From Clostridium sp. MCC353 (GTDB lineage Bacteria; Bacillota; Clostridia; Lachnospirales; Lachnospiraceae): a stretch of 46,740 bases of DNA. The notes under the pieces are model-generated. The model was given only the letters and a program-made list of their open reading frames with translations. It made no database searches and was not told the DNA's origin. Shown here piece after piece: positions 16,221-25,305 of the stretch. The position numbers and the translations under genes are program-made. The stretch lies in contig NZ_WQPN01000012.1 of NCBI RefSeq assembly GCF_018785315.1, forward strand, positions 1-46,740. Direction: 5' to 3'. Numbering within the stretch: the stretch's first letter is position 1; every line of letters begins with the position of its first letter.

Positions 16221-17357
16221 TTGTTTGAATTTACTGATAAAATACAATTTACGCATGCAAAGTATTATAGCTTTCGACCAATACCCCTGCCGAAAACATT
16301 TAAAGATGGAACCGGAGGTTTTGGTAAATTTGCACCAGAGCAGGGCTGTATTGAACTTTATGACAGTGAAGGCGCATGTGCCCATCTGTCCTGCACGAGA
16401 AACTTTGTGGCGACCATCCTTCCGCTGATTTTAAATGGTGAGACTAAGACGTTCAAAGAATGGAAAGATACCCTTTACTGGAAATTCAGAAACGGCGGCT
16501 TTCAGAGCAGCCAGGTGGTAGAGGTTGGACAACTGGAACTGATGATGTTAGACATCCTGGCCCAGAGGGCGGGACAGCCCCTTCACCGGTTCATGGGTGC
16601 CACCAAGGACTGGGCGGCTGCTTATAAAGGCGGCGGATCCCTTCTTCTGGAAGATGAAGAGCTGGTGGATGATATGACCCGCTATGTGAGCGAAGGATAT
16701 ACCACCGTTAAGTTTAAGGTGGGCAGCGATGACGGAACTAATATGGAGAGGGATGTAAGGCGTCTGGAAAAGGTGAGACTTGCAGTAGGCGATAAGATTG
16801 ATATCGCTGTGGACGCGAACCAGCGGTGGAGCGTGGAAGACGCTTATAAGTTCGCCAAGATGATCGAGCCATACCGTCCGGCCTGGTTTGAGGAACCGAT
16901 CCATGCCCATGATATGAACGGCATCAAGCGGCTTCACGAGATGATTCCTGATATGGAACTGGCATTTGGGGAATCCATGAGAATCTCTTATGCATATGAA
17001 ACTTATATTGAAAAGGGTGTAACCCACCTGCAGCCGTCTGTGGGAAGAATGTCCAGAATGGATGATCTTTTGAGAATCAGGGATATGGCGCGGGAGAACG
17101 GAGTGCGGTTCTCCTCAGGGGGAAGAATTTATTTAAATGCGATTTTCGGCTGTTTGTATGGCGAGGATGAATACATAGAGTTCCACGAGCCGATTACGGC
17201 CCCGGTTGGGGAATATACCTTATTCCAGCCGGAAGAAAAGGATGGAAAATTCTACGTTCAGACAGACGTTCCGGGAAATCCCCAGCGGATGGATATAGAG
17301 AAACTGGAGAGGGACGGACTGCTGGAAGGGTTTAAAACCTATTACGCAGAAAAATAA
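16221..17357 (+). CDS. Enolase-superfamily enzyme (mandelate racemase/muconate lactonizing-like), paralogue 1
   Basis: A 378-residue (beta/alpha)-barrel enzyme with an N-terminal capping domain. Metal ligands are Asp198 (DANQRW), Glu224 (WFEEP) and Glu251 (FGES), and a KxK pair (Lys164/Lys166, TVKFKVG) ends the second strand. At the sixth and seventh strands, where sugar-acid dehydratases of the mandelate racemase group have an Asp-His dyad, it reads LQPSVGR and SSGGRIYLN, so that dyad seems absent. The start is TTG at 16221, after GGGAGG at 16205-16210. It heads the sugar operon and shares residue numbering with the paralogue at 20684. A dehydratase or epimerase acting on a sugar acid is likely, but the substrate is unknown. 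Confidence 0.85.
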   Translation: MFEFTDKIQFTHAKYYSFRPIPLPKTFKDGTGGFGKFAPEQGCIELYDSEGACAHLSCTRNFVATILPLILNGETKTFKEWKDTLYWKFRNGGFQSSQVVEVGQLELMMLDILAQRAGQPLHRFMGATKDWAAAYKGGGSLLLEDEELVDDMTRYVSEGYTTVKFKVGSDDGTNMERDVRRLEKVRLAVGDKIDIAVDANQRWSVEDAYKFAKMIEPYRPAWFEEPIHAHDMNGIKRLHEMIPDMELAFGESMRISYAYETYIEKGVTHLQPSVGRMSRMDDLLRIRDMARENGVRFSSGGRIYLNAIFGCLYGEDEYIEFHEPITAPVGEYTLFQPEEKDGKFYVQTDVPGNPQRMDIEKLERDGLLEGFKTYYAEK

Positions 17358-17378
17358 AAAAGGAGGGAATTGAAGCAG

Positions 17379-18278
17379 ATGAAAAAGAAAAGTGGAATTA
17401 TGACGAAAAGAAGCGCCCCGTATTTAATGCTTCTGCCTGCTATGGCAATGATCGCGGTATTCATGTTCTACCCGATCTTCATGACATTTTACAACAGTTT
17501 TCATAACTACATTCTTACCAGGCCAAAGGATTACGGCTTTATCGGGTTGGAAAACTATCAGGCGCTTTTAAAAGATCCGGTATTTTATAAATCCTTATAC
17601 AATACCTTGATCTGGACATTTTGGAACGTTATTCTGCAGGCTACATTAGGACTTGCGGTTGCAATCCTGATGAATATTGAATTTAAGGGACGTAAGATTT
17701 ACCGTATGATCGTGTTCTCCCCATGGGCGTTCGGCGGTATGGTAGTTGCCCTTGTGTTCAGCTACATGTTTACCGGACAGACCGGTGTTGTAAATGACCT
17801 GCTGATGAAACTTGGCATTATCAGTGAAAGGATTCCGTGGTTTGCGACAGGAGCCAGAGCGAGAGGCGTTCTGATCTTCACCACAACATGGAGAGGCATC
17901 CCGTTCTTCGCTGTATCGTTCCTGGCGGCTCTTCAGTCGATCCCGGGAGATTATTATGAGGCAGCCGATGTGGACGGAGCCGGTACTTGGTATAAATTTA
18001 CACACATTACAATGCCTCTCATTAAAAATACGGTTATTCTGACAACCATGCTTAGAACCATCTGGACATTCAACATCGTGGATATCATCGCAGGTATGAC
18101 CGCAGGAGGCCCGAACAATGCGACGATGACACTTCCGTTATACCTGATGACCCGGTTTAATGAAGGTCTGGATATCGGATATTCCAGCGCCATGGCGGCC
18201 ACGATGGCTATCATGCTGGCAGTCTTTGCGGCGGTTTACGCCTTTGTCGGAGGATTTGGAAAGGAAGGTGATTTATAA
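17379..18278 (+). CDS. ABC sugar transporter permease, MalF/UgpA type
   Basis: A 299-residue membrane protein with six predicted helices and the binding-protein-dependent permease loop around YYEAADVDGAGTWYKFTHITMP (EAA motif), which contacts the ATPase. It is one of a heteromeric pair with the next gene. AGGAGGG lies at 17361-17367; ATG at 17379 is chosen over TTG 17370, which would be too close. It belongs to the carbohydrate uptake type 1 family, whose ATPase is often a shared MsmK/MalK encoded elsewhere; none is present in this operon. Confidence 0.93.
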   Translation: MKKKSGIMTKRSAPYLMLLPAMAMIAVFMFYPIFMTFYNSFHNYILTRPKDYGFIGLENYQALLKDPVFYKSLYNTLIWTFWNVILQATLGLAVAILMNIEFKGRKIYRMIVFSPWAFGGMVVALVFSYMFTGQTGVVNDLLMKLGIISERIPWFATGARARGVLIFTTTWRGIPFFAVSFLAALQSIPGDYYEAADVDGAGTWYKFTHITMPLIKNTVILTTMLRTIWTFNIVDIIAGMTAGGPNNATMTLPLYLMTRFNEGLDIGYSSAMAATMAIMLAVFAAVYAFVGGFGKEGDL

Positions 18279-19132
18279 TGACATACGGCCAGAAGAAAAA
18301 GTTAAAGAAACGCATCTTCCGTATTGTAGCGGTAAATATTCCTTTAATTGCTCTGTTCCTGCTCATTATGTTCCCGATTTACTGGACGGTAGTTACCTCC
18401 TTTAAAGAAGAATCATCCATGCTGCAGCTGCCGATCAAATATTGGCCGTCGCCATTTACATTTGACAACTACAAATATATCTGGGAAAACATGGGCTTTG
18501 ACCACTACTTCTTCAACAGTGTATTTGTAACCGGCGTCAGCACAATTGCATGTACCCTGATCTCCATTTTCGGCGGATATGCGATTGCCAGATATAAATT
18601 TAAGGGAAAAGGAGTTTCTTACCTGATCCTGCTGGTTTCACAGATGTTCCCGGGCGTAGTGCTGATGATCCCGCTGTTCGTAATCTTCAGAAATATGGGA
18701 ATTGTAAACTCCCCATATTCCTTGATCCTCACCTATGCGACCGTAAGAATCCCGTTCTGTATGATCATGATGAGCGGTTTCGTAGCCGGAGTTTCACCGG
18801 CCCTTGAAGAGGCGGCGCAGATTGACGGATGTTCTATTTTGCAGTCTATTTTCAAGATTGTAGTGCCCACCATCGCACCTGGTATCGTGGCGGCGGGAGC
18901 GTTTTCATTCGTAAGTTCCTGGAATGAATATGTATACGCATTTACATTCCTGAGCAAGGAAAAATTCTTCACACTTCCAATCGGACTGAGACTGATGCAG
19001 GGTGAATTCACCGTGGCATACGGATGTCTGGCAGCAGGATGTGTGATGGCGTTGATTCCGGTATTGTTATTATTCGCTTATATCCAGAAATATTTAGTAT
19101 CAGGTTTATCCTCCGGAGCAGTAAAGGGGTAA
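18278..19132 (+). CDS. ABC sugar transporter permease, MalG/UgpE type
   Basis: A 284-residue partner permease with an N-terminal helix (IPLIALFLLIMFPIYWTVVTS), five further helices and the EAA loop LEEAAQIDGCSILQSIFKIVVP. The start overlaps the stop of the previous gene (TAATG), which indicates translational coupling and a 1:1 pair. The C-terminus ends LVSGLSSGAVKG, typical of this family. Confidence 0.94.
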   Translation: MTYGQKKKLKKRIFRIVAVNIPLIALFLLIMFPIYWTVVTSFKEESSMLQLPIKYWPSPFTFDNYKYIWENMGFDHYFFNSVFVTGVSTIACTLISIFGGYAIARYKFKGKGVSYLILLVSQMFPGVVLMIPLFVIFRNMGIVNSPYSLILTYATVRIPFCMIMMSGFVAGVSPALEEAAQIDGCSILQSIFKIVVPTIAPGIVAAGAFSFVSSWNEYVYAFTFLSKEKFFTLPIGLRLMQGEFTVAYGCLAAGCVMALIPVLLLFAYIQKYLVSGLSSGAVKG

Positions 19133-19179
19133 ATATAAACACAACAAACAATGTAGAAAGGGAAAAGGAGAGAAATTTT

Positions 19180-20577
19180 ATGAAGAAAATTCTATCAGTA
19201 ACTTTAGCGGCAGCTATGGTAATGGGGTTAGCAGGATGCGGCGGCGGAGCCAAGAGCGAACCGACAACAGCAGCTACAACAGCGGCAGAGGCAGCTACCA
19301 CTGCGGCAGGCGAAGCAAAAGGCACAGAAGCGGCAAAAGACACAGAGGCAGCCGCGGACAAGGAGCCGGTTACTCTGACATTCTGGCACAGAGACGGCAA
19401 CACCACATCCAACCCGATTTATGCGGAACTGATTAAAAAATTCGAGGAGAAATATCCTTGGATCACAATTGAATACACAGGTCTTGCATCTGATTCCTAC
19501 ACACAGAAATTCAACACCGCAGTTGTTACAGAAAGCACACCTGACGTAGGTACCATCAGTGATAAAGACTTATATGCGTTAGTTGCACAGGACGCTCTGC
19601 TTCAGTTAGACGATTCCTTCAACCAGTGGGAAGAGAAAGACCAGATGCTTCCAAACATCATCGAACAGGCCAGATTCTATGCGCAGGATGATAACCTGTA
19701 CATGCTGGGATATGGCAAAACACAGGAAACTTCCTGGTATAACACAAAATGGCATGAGGAGCAGGGCATTGAGCCTGCAACCACCATTGCACAGTTACAG
19801 GAATACTGCAAGGAATATGCAAAAGACGGTAAATACTACTTCTCATTGAGAGGCGGTTCAGGATCTGCTGAGAACTTATTCATGTTCATCTTATCCTACG
19901 GCGGACAGAAATCCTTCTTCAATGAAGACGGAACCAGCACATTAAACGATCCTAAGGTTGTAGAAGGCCTTGACGCTTACGCAAACCTCTATAAAGACGG
20001 ACTGGTATCCCATGATGCGATCTCCAACGGCTACAGAGAGATGGTAGCGGAGTTCGGCGCAGGTACAGCTCAGTACATCATGCACAACTCTTCATCCGTA
20101 TCCGAACATGAGACAAACCTGGGCGAAGGCAATTTCCTTCCGATCAAACCGATGGCCGGCGAAGACGGAATCGCAGTCTGCAAATCCCCGACATTTATGG
20201 GATCTGTAGTATTTAAGAGCACAGAGCATCCGGAAGAAGCTATTTTATTCGCGCAGTATTTAGCATCTGCTGAAGGCGCTGGATATGTAGACCAGAACGA
20301 AGGCCGCGTACCGGTTAACACAGGTGTTTATGAGCAGGATTGGTACAAAGACAACGTTTACTTCAAAACATATGCAGATTTTGAAACAGATCCAAGCATT
20401 GTATTCGCGCAGTTCCCGATCTATCTGGACGGATATGCAGAGTATGCTAAAAATGACATCGTAGCTGATTTCCAGGCCGTTATGATGGGCGACAAAACCG
20501 CACAGGAAGTTTGTGACGGATGGGCAGCTAAGCTGACAGAAATGCAGCAGGAATATCTGGCTAACAAGAACAAATAA
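19180..20577 (+). CDS. Extracellular sugar-binding lipoprotein (SBP family 1)
   Basis: A 465-residue lipoprotein with signal peptide MKKILSVTLAAAMVMG and lipobox LAGC, then a Thr/Ala/Glu-rich linker (about residues 25-65) that lifts the domain off the membrane, and a family 1 solute-binding domain (VTLTFWHRDGN to the end). It captures the oligosaccharide or sugar acid for the two permeases just upstream. AAAGGAG lies 9 nt before ATG 19180. Codon use shows a strong bias to a few codons, as expected for a highly expressed binding protein. A stable hairpin follows the gene. Confidence 0.93.
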   Translation: MKKILSVTLAAAMVMGLAGCGGGAKSEPTTAATTAAEAATTAAGEAKGTEAAKDTEAAADKEPVTLTFWHRDGNTTSNPIYAELIKKFEEKYPWITIEYTGLASDSYTQKFNTAVVTESTPDVGTISDKDLYALVAQDALLQLDDSFNQWEEKDQMLPNIIEQARFYAQDDNLYMLGYGKTQETSWYNTKWHEEQGIEPATTIAQLQEYCKEYAKDGKYYFSLRGGSGSAENLFMFILSYGGQKSFFNEDGTSTLNDPKVVEGLDAYANLYKDGLVSHDAISNGYREMVAEFGAGTAQYIMHNSSSVSEHETNLGEGNFLPIKPMAGEDGIAVCKSPTFMGSVVFKSTEHPEEAILFAQYLASAEGAGYVDQNEGRVPVNTGVYEQDWYKDNVYFKTYADFETDPSIVFAQFPIYLDGYAEYAKNDIVADFQAVMMGDKTAQEVCDGWAAKLTEMQQEYLANKNK

Positions 20578-20583
20578 ATGACA

Positions 20584-20646
20584 GGGCTGTCGTAAAATGC
20601 AGGAAAGATAATGAAAAACTCGTTATTGTGCATTTTGCGGCAGCCC
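20584..20646 (+). terminator. Intercistronic hairpin after the sugar-binding protein gene
   Basis: GGGCTGTCGTAAAATGCA pairs with TGCATTTTGCGGCAGCCC (two mismatches), with a further ATAATG/CGTTAT stem inside. No T-run follows, so it probably stabilises the binding-protein mRNA or attenuates read-through rather than ending transcription. Confidence 0.65.
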
Positions 20647-20683
20647 TTGCTGTATAATGGGAACGTTTTTTAGGGGGATTATG

Positions 20684-21811
20684 ATGGACTATAGAAAGAT
20701 TGAGATTAAATTTGACCGGGCGGTGGTGTATTCCTTAAAGCCGATCCCGCAGAAGGCGCCCTTTTATGATGCCACGGGCGGGCCGTTTTTGTATACAAAA
20801 ATCGATCATTTGCTGGAACTTTATGACAGCGACGGGGTGAGTGGAAAGATTCCCTGTTCTTCTATTATGACCGAAAGGATCCTTCCGCTGATTCTGAACG
20901 GAGAAAAAAAGACGTTCGGGGAGTGGGTGGATTTTGTCTATTGGAAACTCAGGAACAACGGCCTGGCCGGGGAAACCACAAAGGAGATTGGAAGATTTGA
21001 GTATGCCCTTTTGGATATTGCGGCCAAGCGGGAAGGGCTTCCGGCCCATAAACTGCTGGGGTCGGACCGGGAATGGGTGGACGTCTATGGAAGCGGCGGA
21101 AGCACTCATTTGGAAGGAAAGGAACTGGCCGAAGAGATGGAACGGTTTCTGTCATTTGGCCATAAGACGGTGAAAATGAAAGTGGCCACGGATTTTGGGA
21201 CCAAACTGGACCGGGATGTGGAACGGGTGAAGCTGGTGCGGAAAACCATTGGGCCGGACGTCTCGCTGGCATTGGACGCCAACCAGGCATTTAACGTGCA
21301 TCAGGCCCTGGAGTTCATCAAGCGGGTGGAGGAATACGATATCGCCTGGTATGAAGAACCCATTCACAGCTATGATTTCCTGGGATACCGGGAGCTGGTT
21401 TCCAAGTGCAGCGTGCCGGTTTCGCTGGGGGAGACGTTTTTGAACCATTATCTGTTCCAGCCCATGGCTGAGGCGGGAGTGAAGCATTTTCAGCCCACAG
21501 CTTCAAATTTCGGCGGAATTGAGGACTGGCTGGAGGTGAATAAGCTGGCCAAAGAATACGGGGCCATGATCTCCACCGGCGGGCTTCCCATGCTTTCTAC
21601 CATCATGATCGCCAACGCGGGTGAAAATGCCATAACGGAATTTTTAGAACCGTGTAACCAGCCGCTGGTGGATTATATGGACATCAGGCCGGAGCGCAGG
21701 GACGGAAGATTTTATTTCCCTGACTGTGCGGGGCTTCCTTACCGGTTTGACCTGGAACGGCTGGAAAAAGAGGGCTTTCTTGTTTCTAAGAATTATTACG
21801 GGAGGATTTAA
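20684..21811 (+). CDS. Enolase-superfamily enzyme, paralogue 2
   Basis: A 375-residue paralogue of the enzyme at 16221. It has Lys164/Lys166 (KTVKMKV), Asp198 (DANQAF), Glu224 (YEEP) and a Glu in LGET, at identical positions to the paralogue. The sixth and seventh strands read FQPTASN and STGGLP, again without the Asp-His dyad of mandelate racemase-type dehydratases. AGGGGG lies at 20672-20677 with ATGs at 20681 and 20684; the second is better spaced. It lies in the same operon as the importer and the glycosidase, so the two enzymes probably act on successive or epimeric forms of the imported sugar acid. Confidence 0.85.
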   Translation: MDYRKIEIKFDRAVVYSLKPIPQKAPFYDATGGPFLYTKIDHLLELYDSDGVSGKIPCSSIMTERILPLILNGEKKTFGEWVDFVYWKLRNNGLAGETTKEIGRFEYALLDIAAKREGLPAHKLLGSDREWVDVYGSGGSTHLEGKELAEEMERFLSFGHKTVKMKVATDFGTKLDRDVERVKLVRKTIGPDVSLALDANQAFNVHQALEFIKRVEEYDIAWYEEPIHSYDFLGYRELVSKCSVPVSLGETFLNHYLFQPMAEAGVKHFQPTASNFGGIEDWLEVNKLAKEYGAMISTGGLPMLSTIMIANAGENAITEFLEPCNQPLVDYMDIRPERRDGRFYFPDCAGLPYRFDLERLEKEGFLVSKNYYGRI

Positions 21812-21818
21812 CAGATGT

Positions 21819-24800
21819 ATGATGCGGAAAAATGACTTGAAATTAGGAATCCAGCCGTTCTGGTTCTGGAACGGGATCATGGATAAAGAGGAAATTGTGC
21901 GCCAGATCGGGGAAATGCACGATCAGGGAATTAAGGGGTTTATCATTCATCCCAGACAGGGAATGGAACTCCCTTACATGTCGGAAGCGTATTTTGAGCG
22001 CATAGACCTGGCAGTGGAACAGGCGGCGAAACTTGATATGGAAGTGTGGCTTTATGATGAATATCCTTATCCCAGCGGAGTGACCGCGGGGCAGGTGACC
22101 CTTGACCACCCGGAATACCAGTGCAAAATGCTGGATAAGAAAGAATATCTGGCGGAACCGGGGGAAACGGTTGTGATGGATATGCCGTGGGGGAAAATCC
22201 TGTCCGCAAAAGCTTATCCGTCCATGAATGGTGTGACAGACTGGGAACATGGGATGGACCTGTCTGAATACATAGGGACCGCCTATGAGGAAGAGGTATT
22301 CCAGTTCAGCGGTCTGACGGAATACAACCACAAACGGTATTTTACCGGGCAGCAGGCCAGACGCCTGTGGTGGACGGCGCCGGAGGGAAAGTGGCAGATT
22401 TATGTGTTCACCGAGGTGGTGATGACTGGTTTTAAATATTTCAACACCTATGTGGATACCATGAATCCCAAAGCGATCCGCCATTTTCTGGAAACGACCC
22501 ATGAGAGGTACAGGAAACGGTTTGGCGAAGAGTTTGGAAAGACCATCAAAGGCATTTTTACGGATGAAATCACCGCGTTTCCTCCGGAGCGCCCCTGGTC
22601 CCCTCTTCTGCCGGATATGATCCGGGAGAGGACGGGAATTGACATTCTGGAATATCTGCCTGTGCTCTTTGACATCTCCATGGGGGAGATGACGGACCGG
22701 GTTTTGTACGCTTATTGGAATACGTGCACCGATGCGTTTATAGAGAGTTATGATAAGCAGGTTTACCAGTGGTGCTGTGAGCATGGCGTCCGTTTTATCG
22801 GAGAAAAGCCCATACTGAGGAGCAAAGAACTGGAATTCGCCCACTGTCCCGGAATTGATGCGGGGCATCAGAAAGTGGGGGCCAAACCGGCCATGACGCC
22901 GGGGAAATACCGGGCCAACGGGAAGATGATCTCATCCGCGGAGCATTTTTATGGACGGGATGCGGCTTTGTGCGAGGCGTTCCACAGCATCGGATGGGGA
23001 ATGACCCTTCAGGACATGAAATGGACCTTTGACTGGCTGACGGTTCATGGGGTGGACTGGTTCGTGATCCACGCTTATTATTACACCACCAACGGGCTGA
23101 AAAAACACGACGCGCCGCCGTCGGCATTTTATCAGATGCCCTGGTGGAAGGATATGAAATTATTAAGCGAATATGCGGACCGGCTGATTCATACCAGCAG
23201 AACCTGTAAGAGAAACGTGCCCGTGCTCCTGGTAGATCCGGTAACTTCCGTATGGACGGCAAAGGAAGAGGAAAAGGAACTGCTGAGAGAGGAATTTGGC
23301 TGTCTTCAGCGAACTCTTTTGGAACACCGTTTAGATTATTACATCATCGATCCCCAGCTTTTGGAAAATGGCCAGGTGAAAAAGGGGAGAAATGGAACCG
23401 TCATTTCCATTAATGGAGAGGAGTTTTCCCTCATCGTCCTGCCTTCCATGACAAATATAGAGGACAATTGTTTCCGGAAGATCAGGGAGTATGCGGAAGC
23501 CGGAGGAATGCTGGGAGCGGAAGGATGCCTGGCGGACAGAAGAATTATGAAGGAGGATCCGGGGCCCTGGATGAAAGAATGGTTTTCTTCCGGCCGGGAC
23601 AATGCTTTTTATGGGGCCTCCCCGGAGGAGCTGTGCCGCAGGCTGGAAAACGCGGCCGGCGGATACCGGCTGGAAGCCGCGGACGGATTGGGAACAGAGG
23701 ATATCCTTTCTGTGGAGTATGAAGAGGCGGACGGCAGCAGGCTGTATTTCATTGTGAATTCCAGTGACCGGGAGCGCCTGATTGGCGGAAACATCATACG
23801 GGGAACATGGAAAATGGAACCGCTTCAATCGGGTTATTACCGCCTGGGAGAAGACGGATATCTGGAACTGCCCCAAAAAGCCGATATTTCCTGGGAGATC
23901 TCTTTGGACAGGGAGTGGAAGATGGAACTCAAGTCGCAGAATGCCCTGCGCCTGGGCTGGTGGGAGCTGAAAGCTGAAGGGACCGGACAGGAATCCGCCG
24001 GCCTCATAGAGCCGATGCCGGTTATCGACCAGCTTGAAAAAGGCCGGATGATGATCCCTCTTGAGCCCCGCAAGCAGTTTGGATGTCCGAAAACGCTGCT
24101 GCTGACGGAAGATGCCTACTGCTATCAGACCCGGTTCGAAGCGGCGGAAGAAGGCATTTGCATGAACCCGGTGGATCTGGTCATGGAGCCTTATGGAATA
24201 CGGGGGGATTGGACGATCCGTATCAACGGCCATGAGCTCAGACAAGAAGACTTCAGGACCAAGAGCCTGTTCCTGCCCGACAACCAGGCTGCGGATATAA
24301 CCGGCTTCCTGAAACCGGGAATGAATGAAATCACAGTAACCGTAAATGCGGCAAAAACCTTTGACGGCCTGAACAGCCCTCTCTATCTCGTGGGAAATTT
24401 CGGCGTGGAACTGGATAACCAGATGAGCCGCCTGGTAAAGCTGCCGGACTGGGGATGCATGAAAGACGGACGCAGAGACAAGGTTCCTCATTACGCGGGG
24501 ACAATTTCATATAGCTGCAGCATGGATTTAAAACTGCCTGCGCCGGGACAGAGCGTGGAATTTGTCATCAGGGATGCCTGGCTCCAGGACAGCGCCACTC
24601 TCATCATAAACGGATGCTGTCTGGGCACCAAAGCCTGGAGCGGTTACCGCTGGGAGGTTCCGGGCTGCATACTGAAAAACGGTCAGAATGAAATATGCCT
24701 TGAATTGTCGGGAACGATGATCGGGGTGTTCGAAGGGCAGTATTTTAATAAAGAAGCCCACCGGTATGAGAATTACCAGGGTGAGGAAACCGTGATTGAA

Positions 24801-24827
24801 GAGTATGAAGCGGTGGTACATAAATAG
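21819..24827 (+). CDS. Large cytoplasmic glycoside hydrolase, GH106-like
   Basis: A 1002-residue protein without a signal peptide. The N-terminal half begins QPFWFWNGIMDKEEIVRQI and continues IKGFIIHPRQGM and EVWLYDEYPYPSG, the pattern of the barrel domain of GH106 alpha-L-rhamnosidase-like enzymes. The C-terminal part has two beta-sandwich regions (about 740-1000, MNEITVTVNAAKTFDGLN, VEFVIRDAWLQDSATLIING) like GH2 sugar-binding domains. It would hydrolyse an imported oligosaccharide, perhaps rhamnose-containing. ATGs at 21819 and 21822 are in frame. A better-spaced ATG at 21815 is out of frame and reads only six codons. The family call is by pattern and not certain. Confidence 0.7.
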   Translation: MMRKNDLKLGIQPFWFWNGIMDKEEIVRQIGEMHDQGIKGFIIHPRQGMELPYMSEAYFERIDLAVEQAAKLDMEVWLYDEYPYPSGVTAGQVTLDHPEYQCKMLDKKEYLAEPGETVVMDMPWGKILSAKAYPSMNGVTDWEHGMDLSEYIGTAYEEEVFQFSGLTEYNHKRYFTGQQARRLWWTAPEGKWQIYVFTEVVMTGFKYFNTYVDTMNPKAIRHFLETTHERYRKRFGEEFGKTIKGIFTDEITAFPPERPWSPLLPDMIRERTGIDILEYLPVLFDISMGEMTDRVLYAYWNTCTDAFIESYDKQVYQWCCEHGVRFIGEKPILRSKELEFAHCPGIDAGHQKVGAKPAMTPGKYRANGKMISSAEHFYGRDAALCEAFHSIGWGMTLQDMKWTFDWLTVHGVDWFVIHAYYYTTNGLKKHDAPPSAFYQMPWWKDMKLLSEYADRLIHTSRTCKRNVPVLLVDPVTSVWTAKEEEKELLREEFGCLQRTLLEHRLDYYIIDPQLLENGQVKKGRNGTVISINGEEFSLIVLPSMTNIEDNCFRKIREYAEAGGMLGAEGCLADRRIMKEDPGPWMKEWFSSGRDNAFYGASPEELCRRLENAAGGYRLEAADGLGTEDILSVEYEEADGSRLYFIVNSSDRERLIGGNIIRGTWKMEPLQSGYYRLGEDGYLELPQKADISWEISLDREWKMELKSQNALRLGWWELKAEGTGQESAGLIEPMPVIDQLEKGRMMIPLEPRKQFGCPKTLLLTEDAYCYQTRFEAAEEGICMNPVDLVMEPYGIRGDWTIRINGHELRQEDFRTKSLFLPDNQAADITGFLKPGMNEITVTVNAAKTFDGLNSPLYLVGNFGVELDNQMSRLVKLPDWGCMKDGRRDKVPHYAGTISYSCSMDLKLPAPGQSVEFVIRDAWLQDSATLIINGCCLGTKAWSGYRWEVPGCILKNGQNEICLELSGTMIGVFEGQYFNKEAHRYENYQGEETVIEEYEAVVHK

Positions 24828-24857
24828 AGGCTGTGTTGTATTAATATGGATACAGGG

Positions 24858-24910
24858 AATATCCGGGAAATCTTTTGTAACAGAGATTTCCCGGATATTT
24901 TATATTTTAT
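24858..24910 (+). terminator. Rho-independent terminator of the sugar operon
   Basis: A 15-bp stem, AATATCCGGGAAATC (24858-24872) with GATTTCCCGGATATT (24885-24899), is followed by a T-rich tract (TTATATTTTA). Confidence 0.88.
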
Positions 24911-25110
24911 AGGAACGTGCGGCCTATGAAATATAAAAGCCCTCCTATGCCAGCTTTGTTGGCTATGGGATCGCACTGCGTATCGCATAGAATGCGGCGG
25001 TAGGGAATTATGTCGCTGAAGCGGCCCGCCGCAGGCGGAGAAACCCGCAAGCGGAATTCTTTCTTGTTGACAGGAACCTGTATTTTTTCGACAAAGTTCG
25101 ACAAATGCGG
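24911..25110. other. Structured intergenic segment of unknown role
   Basis: The sequence differs from its A/T-rich surroundings and contains several short stems: GCGGCGG (24994-25000) with CCGCCGC (25026-25032), TGCCA/TGGC near 24950, TGCGTATCGCA near 24977 and CCGCAAGCGG near 25052. A 65-codon frame on the minus strand (25104-24907) has no recognisable product. It may be a repeat or a small RNA; I cannot decide. From 25111 to 25214 the DNA is A/T-rich with nothing else seen. Confidence 0.35.
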
Positions 25111-25214
25111 GACTGTATTTTAAAATAGAATTGGAAAAACACAGATAAAACCAATTTTGTAACCAAAAACCAAAGGAAAACACAAAAAATAAAAGAAAAA
25201 CACAGAAAAACGCA

Positions 25215-25242
25215 TTGACAACCACCATCCGTGTTGTATAAT
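25215..25242 (+). promoter_or_regulatory. Sigma-A promoter of the nucleoside operon
   Basis: A perfect -35 TTGACA (25215-25220), 16-nt spacer and perfect -10 TATAAT (25237-25242), about 64 nt before the regulator gene. It probably drives the 11 genes up to the terminator at 37341. Confidence 0.85.
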
Positions 25243-25305
25243 ATGTATAAAGAAATAACAAATAAACGGTAAAAGTGGGGAAAATCACCAGAAGGGGGAT
25301 TGCGG

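Noticed and set aside
23331-24491. 386-codon minus-strand frame inside the GH106-like gene
   Set aside because: It is antisense to a long, well-supported gene with a typical codon pattern, has no ribosome binding site, and its translation shows no family motifs.
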